DNA of 64,000 bases from Streptomyces sp. PH10-H1. GTDB lineage: Bacteria > Actinomycetota > Actinomycetes > Streptomycetales > Streptomycetaceae. The notes beneath the pieces are model-generated. The model was not told the origin of the DNA. It saw nothing but the letters and a program-made list of their open reading frames with translations, and did not search any database. A program made the position numbers and the translations under genes. This document shows, in pieces, positions 44,025 to 53,656 of the stretch. Every line of letters starts with the position of its first letter. Position 1 is the first letter of the stretch. Location of the stretch: positions 1-64,000 of the forward strand of contig NZ_JASISZ010000020.1 in NCBI RefSeq assembly GCF_030063355.1. The letters are read 5' to 3'.

Positions 44025-45754
44025 GCGCCCGCGTCGACATCCGCATGACCGACCTGATGCAGCAGGCCGAGGTCGACGCCCCGCGTGCGGGGGCCGTCCC
44101 CGACCTCATCGACCGCACGGCGGCGAAGGCCACCCTCACACCGGCTGCCGAGCAGCAACTGGCTGAAGCACCGGCCGACAGCAGCGACCCGCGCGCCATG
44201 AAGGCGCTCGCGATCATCGCCATCCTCGGCGGGGTGCTGCTCGCAGGGATCGGCTTCTCCGGCTCGTACAACACCCTGCGGCACCTCGCGCAGACCAAGG
44301 GCTTCGGCCTGTTCGCCTACGCGTTCCCCATCGGAATCGACGCGGGCATCCTGGTGCTGCTGGCGCTCGACCTGTACATGATGCGCAAGCGGATGCCGCT
44401 ACCGATCCTGCGTTGGGCGGCCCACGGGCTGACCGCTGCGACCGTGGCGTTCAACGCGGCCGCCCCGGCAGGGCCGGTGATGAGCGACCCGCTCGCGGCG
44501 TCCATGCACGGCATCATCCCGACGCTGTTCATCATCGCCGTGGAAGCCGCCCGACACTACATCGGCCGAATGGCGGCCCTGCTGGCCGGTGACACCCCGC
44601 TCGGCTCGGTGCGGCTGGACCGGTGGATCCTCGCTCCGCTGTCCACGCCCCGCCTGGCCCGCCGGATGCGGCTGTACGGCATCACGTACAAGGAAGTCAC
44701 CGCCCAGCACCAGCAGCTGCGGATCTACCGCGAGAGCTTGCGTCAGAAATACTTCACCGATCCGCGCGGCTGGCGGAAGGCAGCGACAGCGGACGAACTG
44801 CTGCCGTTCAAGCTCGGGCCGCTCGGACTCAGCGTGGAGGGTGCGCTGGCCATCCCGCTGGACGAGGAGACCAAGCGGATCGAACGGGAGGTGCGAGCCG
44901 CCGTTCAACGCACCGAGGCGGAGATTCAACGCGTCGAAACCGACGTTCAACTTGGCGCCGCCCGCATTCAAGCGGAGGTCAACCGGATCCGAGAAGAAGG
45001 CAAGCTGAAGATCGCCCGAGCCGAAGCGGAACGGGAGGCTCAGGCGGAGATTCAACGCGCCGAAGCCGACGCTCAACTGCGCGAGGCCAAACGCCAGTAC
45101 GCACTCAAGCTCACCGCGGACCAGGCCAAGGCTGAAGCACAGCAGCTCGCCGACGAGACCGAGCGGCGCCGTACGCTCTCCCTCATCGAGCGGGAGAAAG
45201 TGCAGGCCAGCTGGGGCCTGCAGAAGCAGCAGATGGCTACGGAGGCCGCCGAGAACGAGCGGCGGATCCAGGCCGACTCCGCTGCCCGCGTACGCCGGGA
45301 GGAGGCCGCCCGTGCGGCCGGCTTCGCCGAGCAGGAGCGCCGCCGGGCCGAGGCGGAAGCCGCCCGGCTGAAGGCCCTCGAAGAGGCCGCTGAACGCGAG
45401 CGGCGTGCGGCTGAACACCGCGCTGTGGCGATGAGCAAGGACCTGGAGGAACAGCGCGACAGGGAGGAGGCCGCGGCCTCGCTCGCCCGGGAGGCGGCCT
45501 CGAAGGAGGAGGCGGCTGAACGTCTGGCACACGCGGCTGAACACGAGGCGCGGGCGGTTGAACAGGCCGCCCTGGCCCGGCTGTCGCAGGTCGAATGGGA
45601 CGTGCGGCGGGTCGTCGCGATGATCCAGAGCCGCGGTGAGAGCGCGGTCACCGTCAAGTCCATCAGTGACGAGATGGGCATGTCCATCGGATCCGCACAG
45701 GACCGCAAGACCCGCGCCGTGGCGTATCTCAAGGACGCTGAGCCGGTGGGGTAA
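44021..45754 (+). CDS. DUF2637/SpdB-type membrane protein with long coiled coil
   Basis: 577 residues. Four hydrophobic segments lie at about 60-185 (ALAIIAILGGVLLAGIGFSG, DAGILVLLALDLYMM, GLTAATVAFNAAA, IPTLFIIAVEAAR), typical of DUF2637. A highly charged coiled coil follows at about 275-520, rich in E-A-E-R heptads. The C-terminus (VVAMIQSRGESAVTVKSISD) looks like a small winged-helix segment. In Streptomyces plasmids such proteins take part in intramycelial spread next to Tra. The coiled coil may form a scaffold at the transfer site; this is inference. Confidence 0.82.
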   Translation: MSARVDIRMTDLMQQAEVDAPRAGAVPDLIDRTAAKATLTPAAEQQLAEAPADSSDPRAMKALAIIAILGGVLLAGIGFSGSYNTLRHLAQTKGFGLFAYAFPIGIDAGILVLLALDLYMMRKRMPLPILRWAAHGLTAATVAFNAAAPAGPVMSDPLAASMHGIIPTLFIIAVEAARHYIGRMAALLAGDTPLGSVRLDRWILAPLSTPRLARRMRLYGITYKEVTAQHQQLRIYRESLRQKYFTDPRGWRKAATADELLPFKLGPLGLSVEGALAIPLDEETKRIEREVRAAVQRTEAEIQRVETDVQLGAARIQAEVNRIREEGKLKIARAEAEREAQAEIQRAEADAQLREAKRQYALKLTADQAKAEAQQLADETERRRTLSLIEREKVQASWGLQKQQMATEAAENERRIQADSAARVRREEAARAAGFAEQERRRAEAEAARLKALEEAAERERRAAEHRAVAMSKDLEEQRDREEAAASLAREAASKEEAAERLAHAAEHEARAVEQAALARLSQVEWDVRRVVAMIQSRGESAVTVKSISDEMGMSIGSAQDRKTRAVAYLKDAEPVG

Positions 45755-46128
45755 GGCCGGCCACAGCAGGAAACCGGAACCCGTGATCAGGCCTTCGGCC
45801 AGCTCCGTGGTGCCCTGCGCGGCGCCCCGTCGGCGCTCGGCCGATAGGGCGGCGCGCGCGGTCGGCTGCAGCTCCACCGGGCCGGTTGCTTCACCCACTC
45901 CGTCCGCCATGTCCCGACCTCGTCGAACGACCTGGTGGGCGCCTGCCGCAGCCCCGACCCCGCCATTACAGACCGTTGAAGCCAGGCGAGGCGAAGCGAG
46001 GCGAAGCGAAGGACAACGTCCCTGCGAACCCCTCCAAGAGTCCTCTACCGGGGGAAATGGAGGGCACCTGCCTTGGCGTTGCTTCGCCTCGCTTCGCCTT
46101 TCCGCTACTCAATGTGAGGAGACACGTC
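45755..46128. promoter_or_regulatory. Intergenic region with long inverted repeat
   Basis: GGCGAAGCGAGGCGAAGC at 45990-46007 is repeated in perfect inverted orientation at 46081-46098. Each arm is itself a tandem of a GCGAAGCGAG-like unit. The 73-base loop contains ACCGGGGGAAATGGAGGG. Downstream, GAGGA at about 46114 serves the GTG start at 46129. It may be a regulatory stem, an attenuator or a protein-binding site. No gene is present. Confidence 0.6.
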
Positions 46129-48141
46129 GTGGCAGACACCGCGGCTGCGGAGCCGGAGAGCCCCTCGGACTCCGCTGCACCCCAGTCCGCCGACACCGGC
46201 GACCATGCCCTGCAGAACACTCCGCAGCCCGCACCGGACCGGGCCCCGCAGCCACGATCATCGGCCCGTCGCCAGCCCCGGGCCGTACCGCTGCTCATTC
46301 ACGGCACCAACGCAACCGGAATCGGCGTGGGCCTCGCCTACACCGTTGCCGGGGTTCCCGGGATCGTGGCCGCCGGGGCGGCTGGCGCCGCCATCGCTGC
46401 CGCGGCCCTGGCAGGCCGCAAGAAGCGCCCGGTCGCGGCCGCCCGCCGGTCCGCCGGACAGGGCGCAGGCAGCGCAGGCGGCTCGAGCCGAGGGGGCGGC
46501 CTCCTGGGAAGCGGCGCCGGGAGCGGGGGCGGTGCCGCCGGTGCAGGCGGTGGACGGCGCAGCGGTTCCCGCTCATCGGGCGCCGGATCCGGCGGTACCG
46601 GCGCGAACCGGTCGGGCGGGGGCCGGCACAGTGCTCCGGGCTCCCACAGCGGATCTGGGAACCGTGGTTCCGGGCAGGGCGGGTTGAACGGCCGGACGCC
46701 CGGGTTGAATGGCAGAGCGCCCGGATCGAGCGGCCGGGCAGGCCGATTGAACGGCCCGAAGCCGCGGCTGAATGGTGCAGGCGACCGAGTGAACGGTCGC
46801 GGAAGCCGGGCCTCTCAAGGCGCCGGCGGGAGTAACTGGACGGGTAAGGCCGGACGAACCCTCAAGGGTTGGGCGGGAAAGCTGCGCCGCGCCCAGGCCG
46901 GCACGGACAAGACGACTCCCGACGCCGCGAGCGGGACCCCGGCCAACGAGGCCGCGCCTGGTTCTACCGAAACTGCCGCTTCGCCGGCGACGCGCAAGGG
47001 TGGCCTGCGGAACACCCTGAGGGACTGGGCCGGCCGACTACGCCGCACCGCGACGGCGAAAGCCGCGCCGATCGCCGGCCGTATCTACCGGATGCGCCGA
47101 CAGGCGGCCCGCAACCTCCGCCACGCGGCCCGAATGTCCGCAGCAGGCCTGCTCGCCGCCCTGGCCGGGGCCCTCACGCTGCCTGCCGGCATCGTGTGGG
47201 GCCTGTGGCGCACCACCACCGGCCACCGGGATCCGCTCCATGCCTTCGGCTACCCGGTGCGCCTGGTCATCCGGATCTGGCGGACGTTCTACCGCCGGTC
47301 CAAGGCCCGCTGCGAGCTCGACGCCCGCGCGGACGAACTCACCCTCACTGTCACCGAACCCCGAAAGGACACCGATCCCGTGAGCGGACCTACGCTTGCC
47401 GGCACCCATGTGCTCGACGGCCGCACCGCGAAGTTCGCCCTCGCCATGGGCGAGACGCACGCCGCGTACACCGGCTACAGCCCGCAGAGCATGATGGAGG
47501 TCGCCGCGGAGTACGCGGGCCTACCCAACGGGCTCCGCGCGGCAGCCAGCACGGTGCGCGACATGGCCGTCAACTGCGACCAGAAGTGGCCCTGCAGCAA
47601 GCGGGCCATCGCCAAGCTGGTCGAGGCGGTCGGCGCCCTGGAGATCGCCGGTGCGCGCTCCGAGGCGATGACCACGCTGTTCCGCACGGTCCACAAGTTC
47701 GACATCGCACGGTTCCACAGCCCCCGGACGAACGAGTTCAAGTGGAACGTCACCGCAACCGGCTCGATGGTCTCGGACAGCGCCATGTTCCTGCCGGGGC
47801 GGATCGAGGCGGGGTGCGTGCTCATGGCCACCCTGTACCGGACGTACGAGCCGACTCACATGATGGAGGTCGGCAGCGAGTACCTGGGCATGGGCCTGGG
47901 GCTGCGGGACCTGGCGGCCGCGCTGCAGGCGCTGCGCGATCGGACCCGCGACGTGTATCCGGTCGACGACCGGGTCGTCGACGAGCTGGGCGCCATCCTC
48001 GCTCTGCTCCAGGCAGCTGCTGATCACGCGACGCTCGCCGGCCAGCTGTTCCTGGAGGACCACCACCTGGAGATCAGCCACAACACGCACCCACGCAAGG
48101 GACTCAGCAGCGAGGGTATGTGGAACACCCCTCGCCACTGA
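46129..48141 (+). CDS. Large Gly-rich membrane-associated transfer protein
   Basis: 670 residues from GTG 46129. Layout: acidic/Pro N-terminus, one hydrophobic segment at about 60-90 (GVGLAYTVAGVPGIVAAGAA), a low-complexity Gly/Ser/Arg stretch at 100-240 with repeated R-L/V-N-G units, a basic linker, a second hydrophobic segment (MSAAGLLAALAGALTLPAGI) at about 340, and a globular C-terminal domain of about 260 residues. It precedes the Tra translocase by 119 bases, so a role in conjugation or spread is likely. No catalytic motif was recognised. Confidence 0.72.
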   Translation: MADTAAAEPESPSDSAAPQSADTGDHALQNTPQPAPDRAPQPRSSARRQPRAVPLLIHGTNATGIGVGLAYTVAGVPGIVAAGAAGAAIAAAALAGRKKRPVAAARRSAGQGAGSAGGSSRGGGLLGSGAGSGGGAAGAGGGRRSGSRSSGAGSGGTGANRSGGGRHSAPGSHSGSGNRGSGQGGLNGRTPGLNGRAPGSSGRAGRLNGPKPRLNGAGDRVNGRGSRASQGAGGSNWTGKAGRTLKGWAGKLRRAQAGTDKTTPDAASGTPANEAAPGSTETAASPATRKGGLRNTLRDWAGRLRRTATAKAAPIAGRIYRMRRQAARNLRHAARMSAAGLLAALAGALTLPAGIVWGLWRTTTGHRDPLHAFGYPVRLVIRIWRTFYRRSKARCELDARADELTLTVTEPRKDTDPVSGPTLAGTHVLDGRTAKFALAMGETHAAYTGYSPQSMMEVAAEYAGLPNGLRAAASTVRDMAVNCDQKWPCSKRAIAKLVEAVGALEIAGARSEAMTTLFRTVHKFDIARFHSPRTNEFKWNVTATGSMVSDSAMFLPGRIEAGCVLMATLYRTYEPTHMMEVGSEYLGMGLGLRDLAAALQALRDRTRDVYPVDDRVVDELGAILALLQAAADHATLAGQLFLEDHHLEISHNTHPRKGLSSEGMWNTPRH

Positions 48142-48260
48142 CTCGGCCCGCTCCTCTGCACATCGGTGGCGTCCCGCACCTCGCGGGGCGCCACCGGCCC
48201 AGTCCGCCACCCCTGGCCCCCGCTTCCCCGCCTTCGCCCTGATTCGGATGGAGAACCCTC

Positions 48261-50669
48261 ATGCCGCCGCGTCACTGGGACTGGTCGCCGCCCAGCGACC
48301 ACCCCACCTTCCTCGGGTACGCCAGCGAGACCGCCGCCTCCATGGCGTTGCTCGCACCGCTGACCGGACTTCCCTGGCAGGCCGCAGCCACCGCCCTCAC
48401 CAGCGCAGCGGCGGCCGGCATCATCTACGACCTGCGCCAGCACACCACGGCCGGCACCATCACCACCCGAGCACTGTCGTGGATCACCGCCGGCGCCTGG
48501 ACATCGTGGGCGATGACGACCGCGCCGCTGACCGCGACCGGCTGGGCCGCCAGTCTCGGCCTGGCCGCTCTTGGCGTCGCCGTGAACGCCGGCGCCACCC
48601 GCAGCGAAGCGACCCGTACCGAGAGCAAGGTCCTGTACAAACTGCGCCGCGAATCGGTCGGCATCCTGCGGGAGTGGGAAGACCGCCTGGCCCGGGTCGC
48701 AAGGATCGAGAACTGCCACGGCGTGGACGTGACGCACTGGCCGAAACGGGTCGGCTACACGGTCGAACTGAACCTCCCGGCCGGCGGCACCACCGTCGAC
48801 GACCTCAACGGCTACGGCGCGAAGTTCGCCGCCGACATGCGCCTGGCCGACGGATGCGGCGTGGAGATCTTCCCCGGCGCGAACCGCGGCACGATCCTGG
48901 TGGAGGTCACCCTCCAGGACGTGATCAGCCAGGACATCAACTACCCGGAGGACTTCAGCGAACTCACCCTCACCGAGCGGTTCCCGTTCGGTGTGCACCG
49001 CAACGGCTCGGCCGCTCTGGGCAGCCTGTGCAGCGACTGCGGGATCTTGATTGGTGAGACCGACGCCGGCAAAACCAACACCCTGCGGGTCGTCATCGCC
49101 CAGCTCGCCCGGATGCCCGACGCACTGATCTGGGCGATCGACATCACCGGCGGCGGCGTCGCCCTCCCCTGGATCACCCCCTGGGCGACCGAGGGCCTGG
49201 CCGCGGCCCCCATCGTGGACTGGATCGCCCACACCGCGGACGAAGCCCGCCTCATGGTCTGGATGGCGGGGGAGATCATCGCCGCCCGCAAGGCCGGCTA
49301 CCAGCAGCTGATGCGGCAGAAGAAGAGCGACAACAAGCTGCCGATCGACCACGAGATCCCCGGCGTCGTCATCATCTGCGATGAGACCGCCTCCCTGCCG
49401 CACGACGTCAAGGAGGGCCTGGACAAGGTCGCCGAGGAAGGGCGCGCGATGCGCGTCCGGCAGCTGATCTGCGGCCTGCGCGCGACCCAGGACGTGATCA
49501 CCGCCATGATGAAAATCCAGGCGAAGTGGCGTTTCGGCATGACCGTGTCCGACCCCGAAGAGCTGGCCTACCTCTTCCCCGGCTACATCAAAGTCGACCC
49601 GAAGGACGCGCCCGTCGCTGGCTCCGGCTGGAACATGCACACCCGCCTGGGCCCGAAGAAGCCCACCGCGACGAAGGTCTGGCGGCTCCAGGACGACCTC
49701 ATGGACAAGATCTGCGCAGCGACGGCAGCCCGCCGACCGACGCTCGACAAGATCGCTCGGTCCGTGGAAAGCGGCACCATCTACAGCCAGCGCTGGGCGC
49801 GCACCCTTCCCGACTTGTACAAGGGCCAGCAGCTCACCGCAGCCGCGCAGCACGCCATCGACAGCGCCGGCGCGATCATCGACGCGGCGACCCTGCTCGC
49901 CTCGGAGTCCCTCGCGGGCACCGGGTCAACCGCCGTCGCACCCGCCGGTCCGCGCGGGTACGAAGGTTTCGGTGGTGCGGCCGACCTGTTCGAGGCCGCA
50001 GCCGTGAAGGTCTCGTCCACCGAGACCCTGGCGCACCCGCCCACAGCAGCACTGGCCGCCCCGATGGCGACGCTTCCTCGCCCCTCCCGGCCGATCGATC
50101 CCCGCGAGACCGGGTTCGAGCTTCTGGCAGCGGCCGGCTCCATCGGGTACGAGCCGAAAGCGCTGTACGAGGCGCTCAAGGACATGCTTGGCGAGGCGAC
50201 GCCTGCGCAGCGCACCGTCGCCGGATGGCTTGTCAACTGGGCCAAGGACGGCCGGGCGACCAGAGACGACTCGGGTCAGTACCCGCGCTACATGGCCCAG
50301 GACCAGAACGCACAGGAAGCCACCGGCGCCGAGGCCGGAGCCACGCAGCCCGCCCTGGCGCTTCCGGAGGACCTCGACGTGGACCTGGTTCTCCAGGCGG
50401 CCGACCTGGTCGTCTCCTCGCAGTTCGGGTCGACGTCGATGCTGCAGCGCAAACTGCGTGTCCCCTTCCAGACCGCGGTGAAGGTGATGCATCTCCTGGA
50501 GTTGGGGGGTGTTGTCGGCCCCGATCAGGGAGGCAAAGGCCGCGAGGTTCAGGTCCCGGCTGACGACTTGGACACGGCCATGATGGAGCTGGGTCACAAG
50601 CTGGGCTCTCACGCTGGCGGGTTGGGCGTGAACGCCCTCCTGGCCGCCGCCTCGTCGTCTAAGGAGTAG
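48261..50669 (+). CDS. tra: FtsK/SpoIIIE-type DNA translocase (conjugative Tra/TraB)
   Basis: 802 residues. Two or three N-terminal membrane helices (residues 25-110) are followed by a RecA-like motor with Walker A GETDAGKT (265-272) and Walker B GVVIICDE near 370. A C-terminal winged helix ([20 protein letters not shown]) resembles FtsK gamma domains that read 8-bp clt/KOPS-like repeats. Streptomyces Tra proteins move double-stranded plasmid DNA between hyphae as a single-protein machine. It is the clearest marker of a conjugative element in the window. Confidence 0.92.
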   Translation: MPPRHWDWSPPSDHPTFLGYASETAASMALLAPLTGLPWQAAATALTSAAAAGIIYDLRQHTTAGTITTRALSWITAGAWTSWAMTTAPLTATGWAASLGLAALGVAVNAGATRSEATRTESKVLYKLRRESVGILREWEDRLARVARIENCHGVDVTHWPKRVGYTVELNLPAGGTTVDDLNGYGAKFAADMRLADGCGVEIFPGANRGTILVEVTLQDVISQDINYPEDFSELTLTERFPFGVHRNGSAALGSLCSDCGILIGETDAGKTNTLRVVIAQLARMPDALIWAIDITGGGVALPWITPWATEGLAAAPIVDWIAHTADEARLMVWMAGEIIAARKAGYQQLMRQKKSDNKLPIDHEIPGVVIICDETASLPHDVKEGLDKVAEEGRAMRVRQLICGLRATQDVITAMMKIQAKWRFGMTVSDPEELAYLFPGYIKVDPKDAPVAGSGWNMHTRLGPKKPTATKVWRLQDDLMDKICAATAARRPTLDKIARSVESGTIYSQRWARTLPDLYKGQQLTAAAQHAIDSAGAIIDAATLLASESLAGTGSTAVAPAGPRGYEGFGGAADLFEAAAVKVSSTETLAHPPTAALAAPMATLPRPSRPIDPRETGFELLAAAGSIGYEPKALYEALKDMLGEATPAQRTVAGWLVNWAKDGRATRDDSGQYPRYMAQDQNAQEATGAEAGATQPALALPEDLDVDLVLQAADLVVSSQFGSTSMLQRKLRVPFQTAVKVMHLLELGGVVGPDQGGKGREVQVPADDLDTAMMELGHKLGSHAGGLGVNALLAAASSSKE

Positions 50670-50674
50670 TGGCC

Positions 50675-50983
50675 ATGCCCTCGGAAACGCCGGCGCAGGA
50701 GATCCAGCGTCTGGAGGTCGAAATCCACGGCTACAGCGTGACGTTCGCCAACACCGACAGCACCGACGCCGTCACCCGTGCCCACCTGCAGGCACAGATG
50801 GACCAGCGCACCCGTCGAATCCAGGAACTTCAGGGCTACCGGCCTCTGGGCTTCGTCACTCGCTGGAGCCTGCGTGCTGCCGCCGTGGTGGCGGGCTGGA
50901 ACGCAGTCGGGCTCAGTGCGTGGTGGATGCAGGCCGGCCTCGTTCTGCTGGCCGTGTTCCTGGCCTTCTACAGCCTGGCGTAA
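50675..50983 (+). CDS. Small coiled-coil/membrane protein, 102 aa
   Basis: ATG 50675 has AAGGAG eight bases upstream; GTG 50669 overlaps the tra stop but sits too close to that site. An N-terminal coiled coil (EIQRLEVEIHGYSVTFANTD) precedes two close hydrophobic helices (AAAVVAGWNAVGLSAWW, AGLVLLAVFLAFYSL). It probably belongs to the transfer operon with tra. Confidence 0.65.
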   Translation: MPSETPAQEIQRLEVEIHGYSVTFANTDSTDAVTRAHLQAQMDQRTRRIQELQGYRPLGFVTRWSLRAAAVVAGWNAVGLSAWWMQAGLVLLAVFLAFYSLA

Positions 50984-51021
50984 CACCGCCCGTTCCGCCG
51001 CGGCCCGTTCTGCCGCAACCC

Positions 51022-51061
51022 AGGACCCGCTCGGCCGCCTCACCTGCGGCCGGCGGGTCCT
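51022..51061. terminator. Long imperfect hairpin
   Basis: AGGACCCGC-T-CGGCCGC pairs with GCGGCCGGCGGGTCCT with one bulge, about 15 base pairs in all. It lies 39 bases after the preceding stop codon and is a plausible terminator or processing site. Confidence 0.6.
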
Positions 51062-51101
51062 GCGCGTTTCCCCCATTTCGAGACCCCTACAAGGAGCCCT
51101 T

Positions 51102-51734
51102 GTGGACGCGCACGACCTCACCGAACCGAAGCATCATCCGCTGCCCGCCGCTCTGCCCGAAGAGCCGACGGTCGGCGGGCTGCCGTACGAGCACCTGCGG
51201 GCGATCTGGGACCTCTTCCCGGACGCTTTCGCCGCAGTGGAACCCTCGGGCGCTCCGGCCTCGCAGCCCAGGGCTGAGCTGGTCCGGCTCCTCAACGACA
51301 CGTCGTACCGGGCCCGCGTCGACGAGCTACTCCGACGTGACGAATCCGCAGTTGCCTACTACCGAGCTCCCGAGCAGGCTGAGCTCTACCGCACGCTGGC
51401 GGGAGCGCACCTACTGCCTGCCTCGCCCGCGGGATCGGGCACCCCCGATCGGCCGGCCGTTCCCTCGTGGGTATGGAAGTACAGCGCCCTCGCCCTGTCC
51501 ACGGGCGGCGCCATTGCCCTGGGCGGGTACGGAATTGGCGCGGCTGCCCCCGGCCTGGCCCAGCTCCCGGCCATCTTCGCTACCGCCGGGCAGGCGCTGA
51601 TGAGCCTCGCGGTGGTGGTCGTCCTGGTCGGGGTAGTTCTCGCCAGCCGCGGAGCCCAGCGGAGCACCAGCAAGGGCGGCACGACCGTAAACATCCGCCG
51701 AGCGGTCTTTCGGCGCAGCAACTTCCACTCCTGA
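51102..51734 (+). CDS. Membrane-anchored hypothetical of the transfer region
   Basis: 210 residues from GTG 51102, with AAGGAG five bases upstream. A soluble N-terminal part (residues 1-125) is followed by two glycine-rich hydrophobic helices (ALALSTGGAIALGGYGIGAA and AGQALMSLAVVVVLVGVVLA), then a basic tail. This pattern is common in actinomycete plasmid proteins near tra/spd genes. No enzyme motif is present. Confidence 0.65.
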   Translation: MDAHDLTEPKHHPLPAALPEEPTVGGLPYEHLRAIWDLFPDAFAAVEPSGAPASQPRAELVRLLNDTSYRARVDELLRRDESAVAYYRAPEQAELYRTLAGAHLLPASPAGSGTPDRPAVPSWVWKYSALALSTGGAIALGGYGIGAAAPGLAQLPAIFATAGQALMSLAVVVVLVGVVLASRGAQRSTSKGGTTVNIRRAVFRRSNFHS

Positions 51735-51830
51735 CCGGTCAGCCTGCCTCGCTCCCGAACCCGACATCGGGCACGGGGGCGCGGGCAGGCCGCCCGGCCC
51801 GCCCCCACCGAGACCGAGGAGCCGCCGATC

Positions 51831-51992
51831 ATGGCATCCAACGACGCCACTTCCGACGCCACCAGCGATCCACCGAGCCGGCCCGCCTGCTGCACACGCG
51901 GGATCAGGGTGGGGGCCGACGCGATCAAGTCCGCCACCTTGGTCGAGCAGGGTGGCCAGCCCACTCCCGTTGCACTGTGCCGCCCCCTGTAA
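51831..51992 (+). CDS. Small protein, 53 aa
   Basis: ATG 51831 with GAGG upstream. The translation begins MASNDATSDATSDPPSRPAC and contains a CC pair. It is polar and probably unstructured at the start. It opens a run of small ORFs to 52727. The function is unknown. Confidence 0.45.
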   Translation: MASNDATSDATSDPPSRPACCTRGIRVGADAIKSATLVEQGGQPTPVALCRPL

Positions 51993-52015
51993 CAGCGAAT
52001 CCACCAAGGACACTC

Positions 52016-52255
52016 ATGTGCTGTTTCCTCTGCCGCGTCATTGCGGCGCTCGCTCTCACCCGCATAGTGCTCCGCTTCATCGGCTGCGCCTTGATCGTTG
52101 GCCTCTTCGTTGCGCTGACCGTGCCGGTCAAAGCGGTCCTTCGCGCCAGCCGCGAAGCTGCAGGATCCGTAGGTCTCCTTCCGCTCCTTCTCATCACGGT
52201 CGTATCCGCCCTCGCCGCGGCCGCCGTCCGGATCGGCGTGAAGGGATGGAGATGA
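52016..52255 (+). CDS. Small two-helix membrane protein, 79 aa
   Basis: ATG 52016 (MCCFLCRVIAALALTRIVLR), with three cysteines near the N-terminus and two strongly hydrophobic segments (FIGCALIVGLFVALTVPV and LLPLLLITVVSALAAAAVRI). The stop overlaps the next start as ATGA. This is typical of Spd-type accessory proteins. Confidence 0.6.
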   Translation: MCCFLCRVIAALALTRIVLRFIGCALIVGLFVALTVPVKAVLRASREAAGSVGLLPLLLITVVSALAAAAVRIGVKGWR

Positions 52256-52413
52256 TTGCGAACCTGCAGTCCGGAACGCTCGTCCTGGCCATCGGCGGAG
52301 CAGCAGGCTACGGCCGTCCGGCTGCGACCCTGGTCTTCCCCACCGCGCGGGACATCGGCCGCGCCCGCAACGCCCGGTGCACTGCCGGGGCGTGGGTCCC
52401 AGGCCCTCGATGA
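52252..52413 (+). CDS. Small protein, 53 aa
   Basis: ATG 52252 overlaps the preceding stop; ATG 52246 is also in frame. The translation begins MIANLQSGTLVLAIGGAAGY and resembles the first strand and loop of a nucleotide-binding fold, but it is too short to function as one. The stop overlaps the next ATG (52410). Confidence 0.45.
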   Translation: MIANLQSGTLVLAIGGAAGYGRPAATLVFPTARDIGRARNARCTAGAWVPGPR

Positions 52414-52727
52414 GGGCCTGGACGCGGATGATCGCCAGGCTGCTGCGGGGGCCGCACCGGCGCGCGGCGCCGGCGCCGACACCTCCAGCCTTGTTGCCGA
52501 CTCTGCCGCCGTCGGCTGCATCACCTCGAACATCGCAGACGACCGCCCCCCGGCCGTTGGACTCGTGGGAGCTCACCACCTGGTCGTGTCCGCAGCTCGC
52601 CTGCGGTCTCGCGGCCGCAGCTGGCACACACCACTGGGACGACTGCGGGCCATTCCAACTGCTCAGTCGTCACGCTCTCGTGTGTCCGAACGGCCACCGA
52701 TGGACGAACTGCACCGACGGCGGATGA
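52410..52727 (+). CDS. Small protein with C-terminal CPNGH motif, 105 aa
   Basis: ATG 52410 overlaps the preceding stop (ATGA). The first 60 residues are Arg/Pro/Ala-rich. The last 40 look folded, ending RHALVCPNGHRWTNCTDGG, a zinc-ribbon-like Cys/His segment. Overlap and the conserved-looking C-terminus support it. The function is unknown. Confidence 0.5.
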   Translation: MRAWTRMIARLLRGPHRRAAPAPTPPALLPTLPPSAASPRTSQTTAPRPLDSWELTTWSCPQLACGLAAAAGTHHWDDCGPFQLLSRHALVCPNGHRWTNCTDGG

Positions 52728-52784
52728 GTCGAACTACAGGGCCGGGTCGGCTCACCCTCACTGGAGCCAGGTCGAGGAGGAAGG

Positions 52785-53390
52785 ATGGACTGCATGTCTC
52801 AGCACCCCTCGCTCTACTGCGCGTGTCAGAGCCGTGTCCTGGTCAGCGAGCGCATTGAACACCCCGACGGTAGCCGCGAAGTCGCCTCGCTGACGTGCAC
52901 GTACTGCGCGGCGAGCTGGGAGGCGTACGAGACGCCGGCCCTGCCGGGGCCCGACTACGCCGTCGCCTACATGAGCACGACCGCTGCCGACCTAATGGAC
53001 CAGGAGCTCGCGCTGCTCCTGCTGTCGGACGACAACGCGAACGTGACTGCCCCCGACTTCGGCAAGCGCAGAGGGGCGCTGCTGCGGGAGGCGGCGCTGC
53101 TGGACATCGGCGCCCGGCGGGTGGAACTAGGTTGGTTCTGCTGGCAGGCCGGGTGCACGGGCGATGATGTGGACCACGCGACTGCGACGGCGGATCAGGC
53201 GGCCCGCTCGCTCCGAGCGTTCGACCTGCGGTTGGTTCAGGTGTATGTGGCTGGCCCGCTGGCGGCCGACTCCAGAGCCTGGGACGTCGCGGGAGGCCTG
53301 CGGTCGTACGTGCGGCAGGAGTATTGCGGCTGGCGCCGAGCTACGGAGCGGACCAACAGCGCGACGACGGATAGACAACGGCCCCTGTAG
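52785..53390 (+). CDS. Hypothetical protein with N-terminal zinc-ribbon-like cysteines
   Basis: 201 residues; the alternative start ATG 52794 is better spaced from the strong GAGGAGGAAGG. Cysteines at YCACQSRVL and LTCTYCAASW could form a zinc ribbon in the first 45 residues. The rest is helical (DYAVAYMSTTAADLMDQELA, ALLREAALLDIGARRVELGW). No family was recognised. It is probably the last gene of the transfer region. Confidence 0.6.
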   Translation: MDCMSQHPSLYCACQSRVLVSERIEHPDGSREVASLTCTYCAASWEAYETPALPGPDYAVAYMSTTAADLMDQELALLLLSDDNANVTAPDFGKRRGALLREAALLDIGARRVELGWFCWQAGCTGDDVDHATATADQAARSLRAFDLRLVQVYVAGPLAADSRAWDVAGGLRSYVRQEYCGWRRATERTNSATTDRQRPL

Positions 53391-53656
53391 GTGCCGCGAT
53401 CGCCGAGGCGCCCGCTGGGGGGTGGTCACAGCGGATTCCAGCCACCGCCCCTCAATTTCTTGCATATGTGCGCTGCCAAATGTCATGTGGTGTCGTTTTA
53501 TGATCGCATCTATCCCTAGTCTGGTTTTTGCAGGCAGAAACTCTCCCGTTTAAAAACCCCCCACATGTCGTTAAGACTCGATCACTCAGACGCATCCCCC
53601 GGCCTCAGACGGTTACGGCTGGGGTGACAGGCAGACGGCAACGGGGGCTAGAGGCA
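53391..53656. promoter_or_regulatory. AT-richer intergenic promoter region
   Basis: The 53455-53570 part is clearly richer in A/T than its surroundings (for example TGTCGTTTTATGATCGC and CCGTTTAAAAACCCC), the usual sign of a Streptomyces promoter. It should drive the regulator pair starting at 53657. No operator dyad was noticed. Confidence 0.45.

Noticed and set aside
44399..45910. 503-codon open frame on the minus strand
   Set aside because: Shadow of the DUF2637/coiled-coil gene at 44021-45754; a Leu/Gly/Arg-rich translation with no motif.
48024..49853. 609-codon open frame on the minus strand
   Set aside because: Shadow of the FtsK/Tra translocase gene, whose plus-strand Walker motifs are unmistakable.
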